64,000 bases of DNA from an uncultured Clostridia bacterium (GCA_934365195.1 CAKRNA010000002.1:186001-250000); one strand, 5' to 3'; counted from the first letter of the stretch, positions 16,693 through 26,157 are shown. Program-made: numbers and translations. Notes: generated by a model not told the origin, from the sequence alone.

Positions 16693-17862
16693 TTACCAGC
16701 CCAAAAAGATATTTTCAATGCTGTCGATATAGGTTGCTTTTAACACGTCGCTACAAGAAACTAAGTCGTAATATTTTTTGCCGTATTTGGTGTTTACTTC
16801 AAGTTTTGCCACCTTATCTCCCTTTTTAATAGGTGATTTTATCGCATTTTGACATATTTTTGTGCTAAATTCTGCGTTTTCGCCTTTTTTAGTTAGTACT
16901 CTTACGTCGCTAGTAGGCATTAAATCAACGGATTTTTGCCTGCCGCCTTTAACGTTAATCTTGCCCACGACGGTATCCTTAGTAATTACTGCCTTGTTTT
17001 CGTAATTTTCAAAAGCGTAATTAAAAAGTGAGGACACGGCGTAGAACCGCTCTTTGCTACTATTAGCACCGATAACCACCGCAATCACACGCATATCGTC
17101 ACGTTTTGCCGTAGCCGACAAGCAATGTTTTGCCCCTGAGGTGTAACCGGTTTTTCCCATATCGCAACCGTCGTAAAACCTTACGAGTTTGTTAGTATTA
17201 GTCATAATCGTGCTTCTTCCTGACGGGTGAACGTAGTCCTCAGTCCAAATCTTACCCAGTTCGAATACTTTTTTGTGACTAATTAGCGCCCTAAACATAA
17301 TCGACACGTCTTTTGCCGTAGAATATTGATTTTCGGTAGGTAAACCTGTCGCATTTTCAAAAAGCGTATCGTTCATACCAAGGATTTTTGCTTTTTCGTT
17401 CATTTTTTTAACAAAATTTTCTTCACTTCCTGCCACAATTTCGCTAAGCGCAACAACAGAATCGTTTGCAGAGGCTACAAGCACGCTTTTTAGTAGGTTT
17501 TCAATAGTATGCTTAGAGCCTTTATCCAAAAATATTTGAGAACCTCCCGTTTTTGCTGCGTTTTCACTTATCGTAACTTGCTGGTCAAAAGATAACGTTC
17601 CTTTTTCGATTTCTTCAAGTACAAGTAGCATCGACATTATTTTTACCATACTTGCTATTTTCAACCTTTCGTTTTCGTTGCTACTTAATAATACTTCGCC
17701 CGTTCCTTCTTCAACGAGATAGTACGCCTTCGTCGTATTTTTTATCTTATCCAAAGATATTTTGCTTTCAGCATTTACTACGCTTTTAGGAAAACACACA
17801 CAAAGCGGCAAAGTAAGAATGACTAACAACAAAACAAAAGTACTTTTTCTTAATTTTTCCAT
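16693..17862 (-). CDS. dacF: D-alanyl-D-alanine carboxypeptidase, DacF type
   Basis: Peptidase S11 with a signal peptide (hydrophobic residues about 8-22) and the motifs SMVKIM (SxxK), SANDS (SxN) and GKTGYT (KTG). A C-terminal beta-rich PBP5_C domain follows (residues about 280-390), so this is the full two-domain form, unlike the shorter S11 protein above. In Bacillus dacF is a forespore gene next to spoIIA; here it sits beside the SpoIIM/Spo0A-type genes. The start at 17862 follows AAGGAG; the longer open frame is leader. Confidence 0.87.
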   Translation of the reverse strand: MEKLRKSTFVLLLVILTLPLCVCFPKSVVNAESKISLDKIKNTTKAYYLVEEGTGEVLLSSNENERLKIASMVKIMSMLLVLEEIEKGTLSFDQQVTISENAAKTGGSQIFLDKGSKHTIENLLKSVLVASANDSVVALSEIVAGSEENFVKKMNEKAKILGMNDTLFENATGLPTENQYSTAKDVSIMFRALISHKKVFELGKIWTEDYVHPSGRSTIMTNTNKLVRFYDGCDMGKTGYTSGAKHCLSATAKRDDMRVIAVVIGANSSKERFYAVSSLFNYAFENYENKAVITKDTVVGKINVKGGRQKSVDLMPTSDVRVLTKKGENAEFSTKICQNAIKSPIKKGDKVAKLEVNTKYGKKYYDLVSCSDVLKATYIDSIENIFLGW

Positions 17863-17914
17863 ACCGTTTCTCCTTAGCGTTATTATTTGTATATTTTTAT
17901 AAAATATCATTTTT

Positions 17915-17930
17915 TAGAATACTTATTCTA
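17915..17930 (-). repeat. Palindrome upstream of dacF
   Basis: TAGAATA and TATTCTA form 7-base arms around 2 bases. Half-sites (TATTCTA or close variants) recur at about 17957-17964 and 17990-17997 between dacF and its neighbour. This could be an operator or a chance AT-rich repeat. Confidence 0.4.
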
Positions 17931-17995
17931 TTTTTACAACAATTATATAATACTTTTATTCTATGTTTTGGCTTTTTTAATAATAAAGTATTCTA

Positions 17996-18628
17996 TTAAA
18001 CAAAATCTACCGCATTAGTTAAATCTGCTAAAATCCAAAATTGTAGAATACTTATAGCACTTGCAATTAAATAACTAACCAGCATTTTTGCAAGTTTTTC
18101 CTTGGTGTTACATAGGTTTACCGCCCTTGAAAAATAATCTTCAACAAGAAATGAAGTAAGAAAAATTACGTAAATCACAGATAAAAAAAGCATCGGCAAA
18201 CAGAAAAACACAATGGAAAAAAGTGCGTTTAAAAGATTGTAAGTAAAAGTTAGCGAAATAAACTTACCGAAAAAATAACCTAAAAATATAATTGAAATAG
18301 GATTTAAAATATTCAAATAATAGTTTAGCGAAGATACAAAAATTCCTGCCATTACTAAAAATAAAACGCAAGAAAATCTAAAAATACTGCTACTAAAATT
18401 TTCCTCAATCAGCACAATCTCCCGCTCGTCACTATAAATTGACGTAAAAATAATACCTAATATTAAGCCGACAAACAAAAATGCGCCGCAAAATATAATC
18501 ACCTTTTTATATTCGATTATCTTATTTTTTAGTACTGAAAACAAACAAAAGATATTCTTCATATTTAAAAATACGTCGAATATCTTCTTATTATTACTAT
18601 TTACGGATTTTCCCTGCTCTTTTGCCAA
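17996..18628 (-). CDS. Polytopic membrane protein, possibly SpoIIM-like
   Basis: A 210-residue protein with a positively charged N-terminus and about five transmembrane segments. The layout (a first helix FLFVGLILGIIFTSIYS, a central FLGYFFGKFISL, then a FCLPMLFLSVIYVIFLTSF stretch) resembles SpoIIM, the engulfment-complex scaffold of the DMP proteins. In Bacillus spoIIM lies near dacF, which fits the place. No signature residue proves it. The reported start is TTG with no good ribosome-binding site; an ATG at 18562 is possible. Confidence 0.5.
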   Translation of the reverse strand: MAKEQGKSVNSNNKKIFDVFLNMKNIFCLFSVLKNKIIEYKKVIIFCGAFLFVGLILGIIFTSIYSDEREIVLIEENFSSSIFRFSCVLFLVMAGIFVSSLNYYLNILNPISIIFLGYFFGKFISLTFTYNLLNALFSIVFFCLPMLFLSVIYVIFLTSFLVEDYFSRAVNLCNTKEKLAKMLVSYLIASAISILQFWILADLTNAVDFV

Positions 18629-18880
18629 AATAAAATATTTACTTATTACCTAGATAAATTTCTATCGATTTTAACCAAAACTTATATATATACGCTTTTT
18701 TAACTAAAATTTAAAGGTTTGAATACTTAAATAAAGAATTTTACGCTTTTTGGTCGCACACCTTTTTTGTTAAAATAAAGTTACCCTAAATTCTTTATTG
18801 AATTTTACGAGTTTTTACCAAAATTAGTTTGAACAAAAACCAAATTTTAATATAAATATATTTTGAGTAAAATACAATAT

Positions 18881-19219
18881 TTATGCCGATTCTCTTTCTA
18901 GTTTTACGATTGCGGTCATAATAAACTGTTTATTTGACGGTTTACCTCTGTCCACGTCGATAGTTTCGCCAAATTCTTCATAGATAATATCGATATTACC
19001 TTTTAGCCAAGCAATAGAAATTGCATTTTGGATATCTTTTTCGATAGTTTCCACGCTTTTTAGGTACTTTTTGGATAAAAATTTGTACCCGTTGTGTTTT
19101 AGCGGCAATATTCTCTCGCCACTTAACCCACAGCAAATTAGTTCTTGCAAATATCTATACCCCATTTTATTAGGAGCAAACCCTAGTTTTAACAAATAAT
19201 TACTTACGTTCTCTTTCAT
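18881..19219 (-). CDS. spo0A: Spo0A-type effector domain without receiver domain
   Basis: The 112 residues align end to end with the C-terminal DNA-binding domain of Spo0A, the master regulator of sporulation: GYRYLQELI, then ISIAWLKGNIDIIYEEFG, then GKPSNKQFIMTAIVKLE (Bacillus: AIEVAWSRGNID, KPTNSEFIAMVADKLR). The recognition-helix stretch ASRVERAIR of Bacillus is VETIEKDIQ here, so base contacts probably differ. The phosphoacceptor receiver domain is absent. The gene is at the spo0A locus (recN-spoIVB-spo0A), only 82 bases after the spoIVB stop, which leaves no room for it. A weak AAGGT ribosome-binding site precedes the ATG. Confidence 0.88.
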   Translation of the reverse strand: MKENVSNYLLKLGFAPNKMGYRYLQELICCGLSGERILPLKHNGYKFLSKKYLKSVETIEKDIQNAISIAWLKGNIDIIYEEFGETIDVDRGKPSNKQFIMTAIVKLERESA

Positions 19220-19301
19220 ATTTTACCTTAACTTTAATATACTACGTAATCAAAGCGTAAAAACGGCATCATTTGTAGATTTTTAGCAAAAATTGTAGGT
19301 T

Positions 19302-20597
19302 TTAGTTGTTTAGCATCCAGTCGATATATATTCCGTAACCCTTTTTACTGTCACTTAAAAACACGTGCGTAAGCGCTCCAACCAGTTTTCCGTTTTGGAT
19401 AATCGGGCTACCGCTCATTCCTTGCACAATCCCACCGGTTTTTGCAATTAGTTCCTTATCAGTCACACGAATTATCATACTTCTTTCGCTTGGGCTGTTT
19501 TGCCTAGTTAATTTTACAATTTCAACGTCGTAAAGTTGCGGTTTTGTGCCGTGAACCGTGGATAAAATCTGCGCTTTACCCATTTTCACTTCACCCCTTC
19601 CTGCTACTTCAATTTTCGTTAGCCCTTTAATTAGGTCGATATTTGCCTCGCCAAATATTCCAAAATTTGTGTTTTTGTCTATTTTCCCTAAAGTTTTCTC
19701 GCTAAGCAGCCCGTTTAAGTGCCCCGCCGTTTTAGGTTTTGCCTTAGTGTTACCTATAATCACGCCGCCCACAATTTCGCCACAATTTAACAGTTTACTT
19801 ACGCCGGTGTCAGAGTCTACCACGTGGTGACCAAGCGCACCAAACTTTTTTTTGCAGTCTACAAAAGTAAGCGTACCGATACCCAAAACGTCCTCTTTCA
19901 CCTTTAAACCCAGCACTTTTTCGCCGCTTTCTACGTCCACAAGTACCTCGGTTTTTAATAAAATTTTTTGTCCGCCTTTATTAAAAGTCAGTTCCACCGT
20001 GCCGCCACAGTCTTTTAGCACACCGCTAAGTTCTTTAACCGACCTTACGCTTACGTCGTTCACGCTTTCAAGCACGTCGCCGGCGTTTATTATGCTGTTT
20101 TTAAAAGGATTTACCTTGCCGTTTGCCGTACTTACCGTGTTGAAACCTGTAACCAGCAAACCGCTTGCTCCGATTTTTATGCCAAGCGGTATACCTCCAA
20201 GATACACCTCGCTTGGATTTGTAATCGTCAAAATTTCGCCGTTTTCTTCTTTATTACAAAAATTATCGCCGATATTTAAAGCGTCACTTCTAATTAAACC
20301 GTTTTCTTTCTTATTTATTGAGGTTAAATATTGTAAGTTACCGCAATTAACTAAATTGCTATTTTGAAAACCAAAAATACGGTTATCAGTAATGCGCTCG
20401 TAGTTTGCCGAATTACTAAAATTATTTTCAGCGTTACCAAATACGCCATCGGTACTTGCGTAAGTCTTATTTTGAAAATTTATAACGTTAAATTTATTTA
20501 AAAAGTTCACGTCAAAACCTAACGAAACAAGCGAAAAGACAATAAAAAACAGCAGCGTCAAGGCTACCGTCTTATTTATAAAACTATTTTTCGACAT
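19302..20597 (-). CDS. spoIVB: SpoIVB serine peptidase
   Basis: Forespore-secreted protease that triggers pro-sigma-K processing in Bacillus. An N-terminal signal anchor (residues about 10-30) is followed by a PDZ domain (residues about 130-215; GIKIGASGLLVTG, INAGDVLESVNDV) and the S55 peptidase domain with LGHHVVDSDTG (His region) and the nucleophile in VQGMSGSPIIQNG. The C-terminus HVFLSDSKKGYGIYIDWML is canonical. At 431 residues it has full length. It follows recN by 36 bases, as expected. Confidence 0.95.
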   Translation of the reverse strand: MSKNSFINKTVALTLLFFIVFSLVSLGFDVNFLNKFNVINFQNKTYASTDGVFGNAENNFSNSANYERITDNRIFGFQNSNLVNCGNLQYLTSINKKENGLIRSDALNIGDNFCNKEENGEILTITNPSEVYLGGIPLGIKIGASGLLVTGFNTVSTANGKVNPFKNSIINAGDVLESVNDVSVRSVKELSGVLKDCGGTVELTFNKGGQKILLKTEVLVDVESGEKVLGLKVKEDVLGIGTLTFVDCKKKFGALGHHVVDSDTGVSKLLNCGEIVGGVIIGNTKAKPKTAGHLNGLLSEKTLGKIDKNTNFGIFGEANIDLIKGLTKIEVAGRGEVKMGKAQILSTVHGTKPQLYDVEIVKLTRQNSPSERSMIIRVTDKELIAKTGGIVQGMSGSPIIQNGKLVGALTHVFLSDSKKGYGIYIDWMLNN

Positions 20598-20633
20598 AAA
20601 ACCCTCACTAGAAGTAGTTTTTGCCTAATTTGG

Positions 20634-22319
20634 TTATTTATTCGCAATTTGCTTTTTTATTTCAACGGCTTTGTCCTTCATCTCCTTTGCGTGAAGCGTG
20701 CCGTAACTACTTTCTCCGCCGCCAATCAGCCTAGATATTTCTTTTACCGAGCCTTCGAAATCAAGCAAGTAAACGTTCGTGTTCGTCTTACCGTTAGACG
20801 CAGTTTTTTCAATTAAATAGTGTTTGTCCGCCATAGAAGTAAGTTGCGGCAAATGTGTAACTGCAATTACTTGCCTATTTATCGATATTTCGTATAGTTT
20901 ATTTGCAACCACTTGCGCAATAACGCCGCTAATTCCCGTGTCGATTTCGTCAAAAACCATCGTGTTGATTTCGTCAATATCGGCAAGAATCACCTTGATT
21001 GCCAGCATAAACCTACTCATTTCGCCACCGCTAATAACCTTTGCAAGAGGTTTCAACGGCTCGCCAAGGTTTGCCGAAATTAAAAACTCCACATCGTCAA
21101 CTCCGTTTGTTGACAATGCTTTTTTTGTAAAATCAACGCTAAACTTAGCATTTTTCATACCAAGTTCGCTAAGTTCGGTTTGGATTTTTTTAGTAAGCAC
21201 GCTTGCGGTGTCTTTTCTAATTTCGCTAAGTTTTTCGCCAAGTTTTTCGGTTTCTTCCCTTAGTGTTTCCGCCTCTTTTTCTAGTTTTAGTAGTTCTTGC
21301 TCGCTGTTTTGATAAAAATCCCTTTCCTTTATTGCGCTATCCAAAAATGCCAAAACGTCACTTACAGTCTTGCCGTACTTTCTTTCAAGCGACTTAATTA
21401 GGTCGTACCTGTCCTGCAAAGCGTTTATCTCGTTTTCGCTGTAATCAACGCTAGATAGTACGTCCTCCAAAGTTTCGGCAATATCTTTTAGTTCGATTTC
21501 GCAACTGGATAAACGCTCCGATAGTCCGGATATCTCCTCGTCGAACTCGCTGATTTGGTTTAGATTGCTGCTTGCCGAATTTATAAAATTATCCGCACAA
21601 AAATCACCTTTATACAGGTCGTTAATAGCGCTAGTCAATTTCTCGCTAATCTTTTGGACGTTTGATATTTTCTTAATCTTTTGTTTTACGTCCTCTTCCT
21701 CTTGCTCGTACAGGGTTGCCCTTTCGATTTCTTCAATCTGATACTCTAAAATATCCAGTTTCCTAGCCCTGTCCTCGCTACTTGTATATTTTGCGATTTG
21801 ACTTATAACGTCTTGATATTTTTCAAAACTTTCTAGGTACTTTTCCTTTGCATTCAGTAGTTTTTCACCGCCGAATTTATCCAGCAAAACGATATGGCTT
21901 TCGGTATTTAAAAGCGCTTGATGTTCGTGCTGACCGTGGATATCGGCAAGTTTAATCGTAAGATCTTTTAGCACGGCAAGGGTAACGAGCCTGCCGTTGA
22001 TTCTGCACTCGTTTTTGCCGTTTACACTCATTTTTCTAAATAAAATAAGTTCGCTATCAGCGTCAATTCCGTTTTGGCTAAGCACCTCTTTAACTGAAGA
22101 AGTAAGGTAATTTTCAAAAACGGCTTGCACGGTAGCAAACTCTTGGTCGTGGCGAATAAGCGTTTTATCCGCCCTTTCGCCCATAACAAAATTAAAAGAA
22201 TCGATGATAATGGACTTTCCTGCACCCGTTTCACCGCTAAGAATGTTTAGCCCCTCGCTAAGTTCTAATTTTAATTCGTCAATTAAGGCGATATTATGTA
22301 TTTCGATAAGTTTTAGCAT
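20634..22319 (-). CDS. recN: DNA repair protein RecN
   Basis: SMC-like ATPase for double-strand-break repair. It has Walker A GETGAGKSIIIDS near residue 30, two long coiled-coil arms (residues about 150-390), the ABC signature VISGGEMSRFMLA and Walker B MVFDEIDTGISG. Length (561 residues) is normal. It starts 4 bases after argR in the conserved argR-recN-spoIVB order. Confidence 0.96.
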   Translation of the reverse strand: MLKLIEIHNIALIDELKLELSEGLNILSGETGAGKSIIIDSFNFVMGERADKTLIRHDQEFATVQAVFENYLTSSVKEVLSQNGIDADSELILFRKMSVNGKNECRINGRLVTLAVLKDLTIKLADIHGQHEHQALLNTESHIVLLDKFGGEKLLNAKEKYLESFEKYQDVISQIAKYTSSEDRARKLDILEYQIEEIERATLYEQEEEDVKQKIKKISNVQKISEKLTSAINDLYKGDFCADNFINSASSNLNQISEFDEEISGLSERLSSCEIELKDIAETLEDVLSSVDYSENEINALQDRYDLIKSLERKYGKTVSDVLAFLDSAIKERDFYQNSEQELLKLEKEAETLREETEKLGEKLSEIRKDTASVLTKKIQTELSELGMKNAKFSVDFTKKALSTNGVDDVEFLISANLGEPLKPLAKVISGGEMSRFMLAIKVILADIDEINTMVFDEIDTGISGVIAQVVANKLYEISINRQVIAVTHLPQLTSMADKHYLIEKTASNGKTNTNVYLLDFEGSVKEISRLIGGGESSYGTLHAKEMKDKAVEIKKQIANK

Positions 22320-22323
22320 TTTT

Positions 22324-22776
22324 TTAGTTTAGCAAATCGCTAAGTCTATCACGAAGTTCAACGGCAGACTGATTGTCCACCGTTACGATAATCACGGTGT
22401 CGTCACCTGCTACCGAGCCTAAAATATCCTCGTGGTCCACGGTGTCCACCATTGCTGCTGCGGTATTAGCAGAGCCGATAAGCGTTTTTACCACTACGAT
22501 ATTGTTTGCGCACCTAATACTAGACACGCACTCACGGAACATATTAAGAAGTTTGTTAGGCACTTTTTTGGTTTTATCGTCGTTATAAGCGTACTTATAT
22601 TTGTAGTCGCCATCGCTGATTTTTACCAAACCTAACTCTTTAATATCACGAGAAACGGTCGCTTGCGTAACCTTAAAATTCTCCCTCTCAAGATAAGCAA
22701 CAAGTTCCTCTTGGGTTCTAATGCTGTTATTTTTAATGATTTCAAGTATTCTTATTTGTCTTATGTTTCTCGTCAT
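22324..22776 (-). CDS. argR: Arginine repressor ArgR
   Basis: Arginine-sensing hexameric repressor/activator. The N-terminal winged helix (IRTQEELVAYLERENFKVTQATVSRDIKEL) and the C-terminal arginine-binding, oligomerising domain (residues about 80-150, with GSVAGDDTVIIVT) are intact. At 150 residues it has the family length. It is placed between nadK and recN, as in other Clostridia. Confidence 0.95.
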   Translation of the reverse strand: MTRNIRQIRILEIIKNNSIRTQEELVAYLERENFKVTQATVSRDIKELGLVKISDGDYKYKYAYNDDKTKKVPNKLLNMFRECVSSIRCANNIVVVKTLIGSANTAAAMVDTVDHEDILGSVAGDDTVIIVTVDNQSAVELRDRLSDLLN

Positions 22777-22778
22777 GA

Positions 22779-23624
22779 TTACTCCTTATCCGTCACGCCC
22801 CATCTATTTAATTTATTAAGTAGGACGTCGAAAAATCCGTTTGCACCCACCCTTATAAATGTGGCTTTATCCTTTGATTTGTTTACTTTTACAATTTCGT
22901 TATTTTTTATTTTTTCAGCAAGTTCGCCGTCAATTACAAGTTGGCAATCGCTACTAAGTTTGCTGCAATTAAGCGTGATTTCGCTGTCGCTACTTACCAC
23001 AATCGGTCTGCTGTGTAGTGAGTGGCTGGATATAGGGTTTATAATTAGCCCTTCCACGCTTGGCGCAAGTATAGGTCCTCCCACCGACATTGAGTACGCC
23101 GTAGAGCCCGTTGGCGTGCTGACGATAATGCCGTCGCAAAAATAATTGTCAACCAGCGCTCCGTCCACCTTTGCGGTAATGTTAATAAGCCTTGTGTTTT
23201 CACCCTTAGAGATAACCACGTCGTTTAACGCAACGTACTTGTTTTCGCCCAAAGTCACCTCGATAAGCGTCCTTTTTTCAGTAACGAAGCCACCCGATAG
23301 CAAAGTATCCAAAAGTTTATCAAGTTCGGACTTTTCAAAATCCATTAAAAAACCGAGATGCCCCAAATTGATACCAACCACGGGTACGTTTTTTGGCGCA
23401 CACTCTTTTATTACTTGCAAAATCGTTCCGTCACCACCAAGAACCGTCATAACGTCGGCAAAATCCACCAAACTATTTAGCGGCATTTTTTCCACCTTGC
23501 GACTTGAATTATAATTTTCGTGCAAGGCAAAACTGATACCCTTCTCTTGAAGTAAGTCGATTAGCCTGTTGGTAACGGCGAAATTTTTATCTTTACTTTC
23601 GTTTACGTATACTCCGATATTCAT
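22779..23624 (-). CDS. nadK: NAD kinase
   Basis: Phosphorylates NAD to NADP. GGDGTILQVI holds the catalytic aspartate, followed by GINLGHLGFLMDFE, NDVVISKGE and PTGSTAYSMSVGGPIL. The frame extends 45 bases upstream, but alignment starts at MNIGVYVNESKD, so 23624 is used (281 residues); the ribosome-binding site is weak. A tlyA gene often lies between dxs and nadK in Clostridia; here only 81 bases separate them. Confidence 0.94.
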   Translation of the reverse strand: MNIGVYVNESKDKNFAVTNRLIDLLQEKGISFALHENYNSSRKVEKMPLNSLVDFADVMTVLGGDGTILQVIKECAPKNVPVVGINLGHLGFLMDFEKSELDKLLDTLLSGGFVTEKRTLIEVTLGENKYVALNDVVISKGENTRLINITAKVDGALVDNYFCDGIIVSTPTGSTAYSMSVGGPILAPSVEGLIINPISSHSLHSRPIVVSSDSEITLNCSKLSSDCQLVIDGELAEKIKNNEIVKVNKSKDKATFIRVGANGFFDVLLNKLNRWGVTDKE

Positions 23625-23705
23625 TTTCGCACCATTACATATTATACAATAATTGCATAAAATTTTCAATAAATATGCATAAATAAAATAAAATAATTTA
23701 TAAAA

Positions 23706-25409
23706 TTATCTTAAATTTTTCAAAACGTTCTCTTTTGTTAGTCCGCACTCGGCTTGAAGTTCAGAAACCGTTCCTATTGACGGCATAACTTTATCGATAG
23801 CAACGCTCCTTAGCCTAATTTTTAGGTCGTTTTCGTTAGCGTAATCTAATATTGCAGAATACAAGCCGCCGTTTTTTACGCTGTCTTCAAGCACAACCAC
23901 CGATTTATTTTCAAGTTCCCTAATAGTTTTTTCGTCGATAGGCTTAATGCACCTTGCGTTGATTACGGTAAACTTTTCCTCAGGCTCTAACTCTTCGTTT
24001 ATTCTATACGCAAGTTCCACCATCTTAGCGCCGACACCCACAACTACTCTATTATTCTCAGTTTTGTATAAGTATTCCCACAATAATAGGTCTTTTTGAG
24101 TGGTTTTTGGATACTTAACGCTTACGTTACCTTTTGGATATCTAATTACAAGCGGCGTGTTAAATTCCTTGGATAGTTCTATCATTTGCCTTAATTCATA
24201 AGTGTCTTTTGGCGCAAGAATCGTAACGCCGAATAATGAATTAAAGAAAGAAACGTCGTAAATTCCTTGGTGAGTAGGTCCGTCGTCGCACACAAGCCCC
24301 GCCCTATCCACAAGGAAGGTAACAGGCAATTTGTTGATGCATACGTCGTGGATAATTTGGTCAAAACCACGTTGCAAGAAGGTGGAATACACCAAAAAAT
24401 ACGGCTTGTAGCCAAGCAAGGTCATTCCGCTACACATAGTTACTGCGTGCTCTTCGGCAATGCCGACGTCGTACGTCCTATTTGGGAAAAGTTTGCTGAA
24501 CTTACTCAGCCCCACGCTATTTGACATAGCGGCAGTCACCGTGACTACTCTGTGGTCGGTTTTTGCAATATCCACAAGCGACAAACCTGCCTCTTTTGAG
24601 AAGGTATCTTCGGTAATCAAGTCCTTTTGATTTACAAGTCCGTGATAGGTAAGCGGGTCAAGTTCTGCAGGTCTAAACCCTTTGCCTTTAATGGTGTTCA
24701 CGTGCAAAATAATGCTGTTTTCACAGTTTTTAGCGTACCTAAGCATACTGATAAGTTGGCTAAAATCATGCCCGTCAATACCCGAATAATATTCACAATT
24801 AGTGCTTGGAATTATTCCCTTTTTAGAGTACCTGTCCAGCCTGTTTAATATTTGCGGAACGTAACCCACCGTCTTAGATATAGACATAGAATTATCGTTG
24901 ATTATCACGATTTGCTTGCCGTTTATGTTGTAACTGTCGTTAATTGCCTCAAAAACCATTCCGCCGGAAAGTGCGCCGTCGCCAACGACCGTCACGATAT
25001 CAAAATTTTCAAGAGATATCGCCCTTGCCCTAGCAAGACCACAAGCAAGGCTTAGCGAATTGCTGGCATGCCCCGTTACGTACGGATCGAACTCGCTCTC
25101 TTTCACGTTTGAAAAGCCTGATATTCCGCCCTTTTGCCTAATTGTACCAAATTCGTCACGCCTATTTGTAAGTAATTTGTGCGTGTAGATTTGGTGACCA
25201 ACGTCAAAAATGATTTTGTCGTTTGGCGTATCGAAAACGTAATGAAGCGCAATAGTCAGTTCCACCACGCCAAGATTAGAGGCAAGGTGTCCGCCGTTTT
25301 TGTGCGTAACGTCGATAAGCACCTTCCTAATTTCTTGCGCAAGGTCAGGCAAGTTCTCTTCGTTCAGTTTTTTTAGGTCGCTAGGACTGTTTATTTTTTC
25401 TAAATACAT
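23706..25409 (-). CDS. dxs: 1-deoxy-D-xylulose-5-phosphate synthase
   Basis: Thiamine-diphosphate enzyme that opens the MEP isoprenoid pathway by joining pyruvate and glyceraldehyde 3-phosphate. The N-terminal DVGHQIYTHKLL, the ThDP motif GDGALSGG...N, EEHAVTM and VDRAGLVCDDGPTHQG are conserved. At 567 residues it is about 50 shorter than many Dxs proteins, without loss of a motif I can recognise. It overlaps the upstream membrane-protein gene by 29 bases. Confidence 0.95.
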   Translation of the reverse strand: MYLEKINSPSDLKKLNEENLPDLAQEIRKVLIDVTHKNGGHLASNLGVVELTIALHYVFDTPNDKIIFDVGHQIYTHKLLTNRRDEFGTIRQKGGISGFSNVKESEFDPYVTGHASNSLSLACGLARARAISLENFDIVTVVGDGALSGGMVFEAINDSYNINGKQIVIINDNSMSISKTVGYVPQILNRLDRYSKKGIIPSTNCEYYSGIDGHDFSQLISMLRYAKNCENSIILHVNTIKGKGFRPAELDPLTYHGLVNQKDLITEDTFSKEAGLSLVDIAKTDHRVVTVTAAMSNSVGLSKFSKLFPNRTYDVGIAEEHAVTMCSGMTLLGYKPYFLVYSTFLQRGFDQIIHDVCINKLPVTFLVDRAGLVCDDGPTHQGIYDVSFFNSLFGVTILAPKDTYELRQMIELSKEFNTPLVIRYPKGNVSVKYPKTTQKDLLLWEYLYKTENNRVVVGVGAKMVELAYRINEELEPEEKFTVINARCIKPIDEKTIRELENKSVVVLEDSVKNGGLYSAILDYANENDLKIRLRSVAIDKVMPSIGTVSELQAECGLTKENVLKNLR

Positions 25410-26031
25410 TTTTTCTCCCGATAAATACCGAAATGATTTTTGCGGTAAGTATCAAATAACTATTAGCGCTTTTTATCGCCACCTTTTTCATAAAGGCTTT
25501 TCCGCCAACGGTGATTCCTGCTACGGCGCTACTAATAAAAATAGTTAAAATTTGTTCGTAAGTATTAGGTAAAGATTTAAGTAGTTCAATTACGATTGAA
25601 ACGGAGCACGAACCACTAACAATGCTGAAAATATCGCCTATAACGTCGGCGCAAATATTTGCAACTCTCTCCTGATTTTCGATTAGTTTTAAGCCGATTT
25701 TGTAGTATTCGCTATTTTTATCCTTTACAAACAAGTCAAAACTATGCTTATTCGACGAGGTTACAGCCATTGCAATGCCATCAAAAATTATGCTTAAAAT
25801 AATCAAAAACAAAAGCAAAAAAATCGTTGCAACTATGCTGGTTATCGACGAAGTAATCTCCGAAACAAAACTGAAAAACCCTGCAAGCAGCATCGTTATC
25901 AGCGTGATTTTTAAGCACCACGCATTATAACTTACCCCTCGCCGTTTTTGGCTGAGAGTTAGTAGTTTGTTTTCGTATTCCTCGGCTTTTTTATCAGAAT
26001 CGATATACTTATTATTCAATTTACCTCGCAT
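25381..26031 (-). CDS. Membrane protein of unknown function, DUF21/CNNM-like
   Basis: A 216-residue protein with about four transmembrane segments after a short hydrophilic N-terminus. The order (AWCLKITLITMLLAGFFSFVSE, then IFDGIAMAVTSSNKHSFD, then VANICADVIGDIFSIVSGS) loosely resembles the transmembrane DUF21 domain of CorC/CNNM metal transporters, but there are no CBS or HlyC domains. The function is unassigned. A TTG start at 26019 with GAGGT upstream is an alternative. It lies between ispA and dxs, overlapping dxs. Confidence 0.65.
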   Translation of the reverse strand: MRGKLNNKYIDSDKKAEEYENKLLTLSQKRRGVSYNAWCLKITLITMLLAGFFSFVSEITSSITSIVATIFLLLFLIILSIIFDGIAMAVTSSNKHSFDLFVKDKNSEYYKIGLKLIENQERVANICADVIGDIFSIVSGSCSVSIVIELLKSLPNTYEQILTIFISSAVAGITVGGKAFMKKVAIKSANSYLILTAKIISVFIGRKNVFRKNKQS

Positions 26032-26157
26032 TATTATATAATATTATTTATTTTTATTCAACTTTTTTTAATATTATATTGCGATTAAACAAAAAATATT
26101 ATTATTTTATGCAATAATAACCACGATTTAACCAAAAAAATTCTTTATTTGCAAACT

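Noticed and set aside
18730..18799. 11-base inverted repeat after the Spo0A-type gene as a terminator
   Set aside because: The arms are almost pure A/T and separated by about 48 bases without a T run; too weak to call.
19220..19301. A receiver domain for the Spo0A-type gene hidden in another frame or split upstream
   Set aside because: Only 82 bases lie between the spoIVB stop and the ATG, far less than the roughly 375 needed, and spoIVB has its normal C-terminus.
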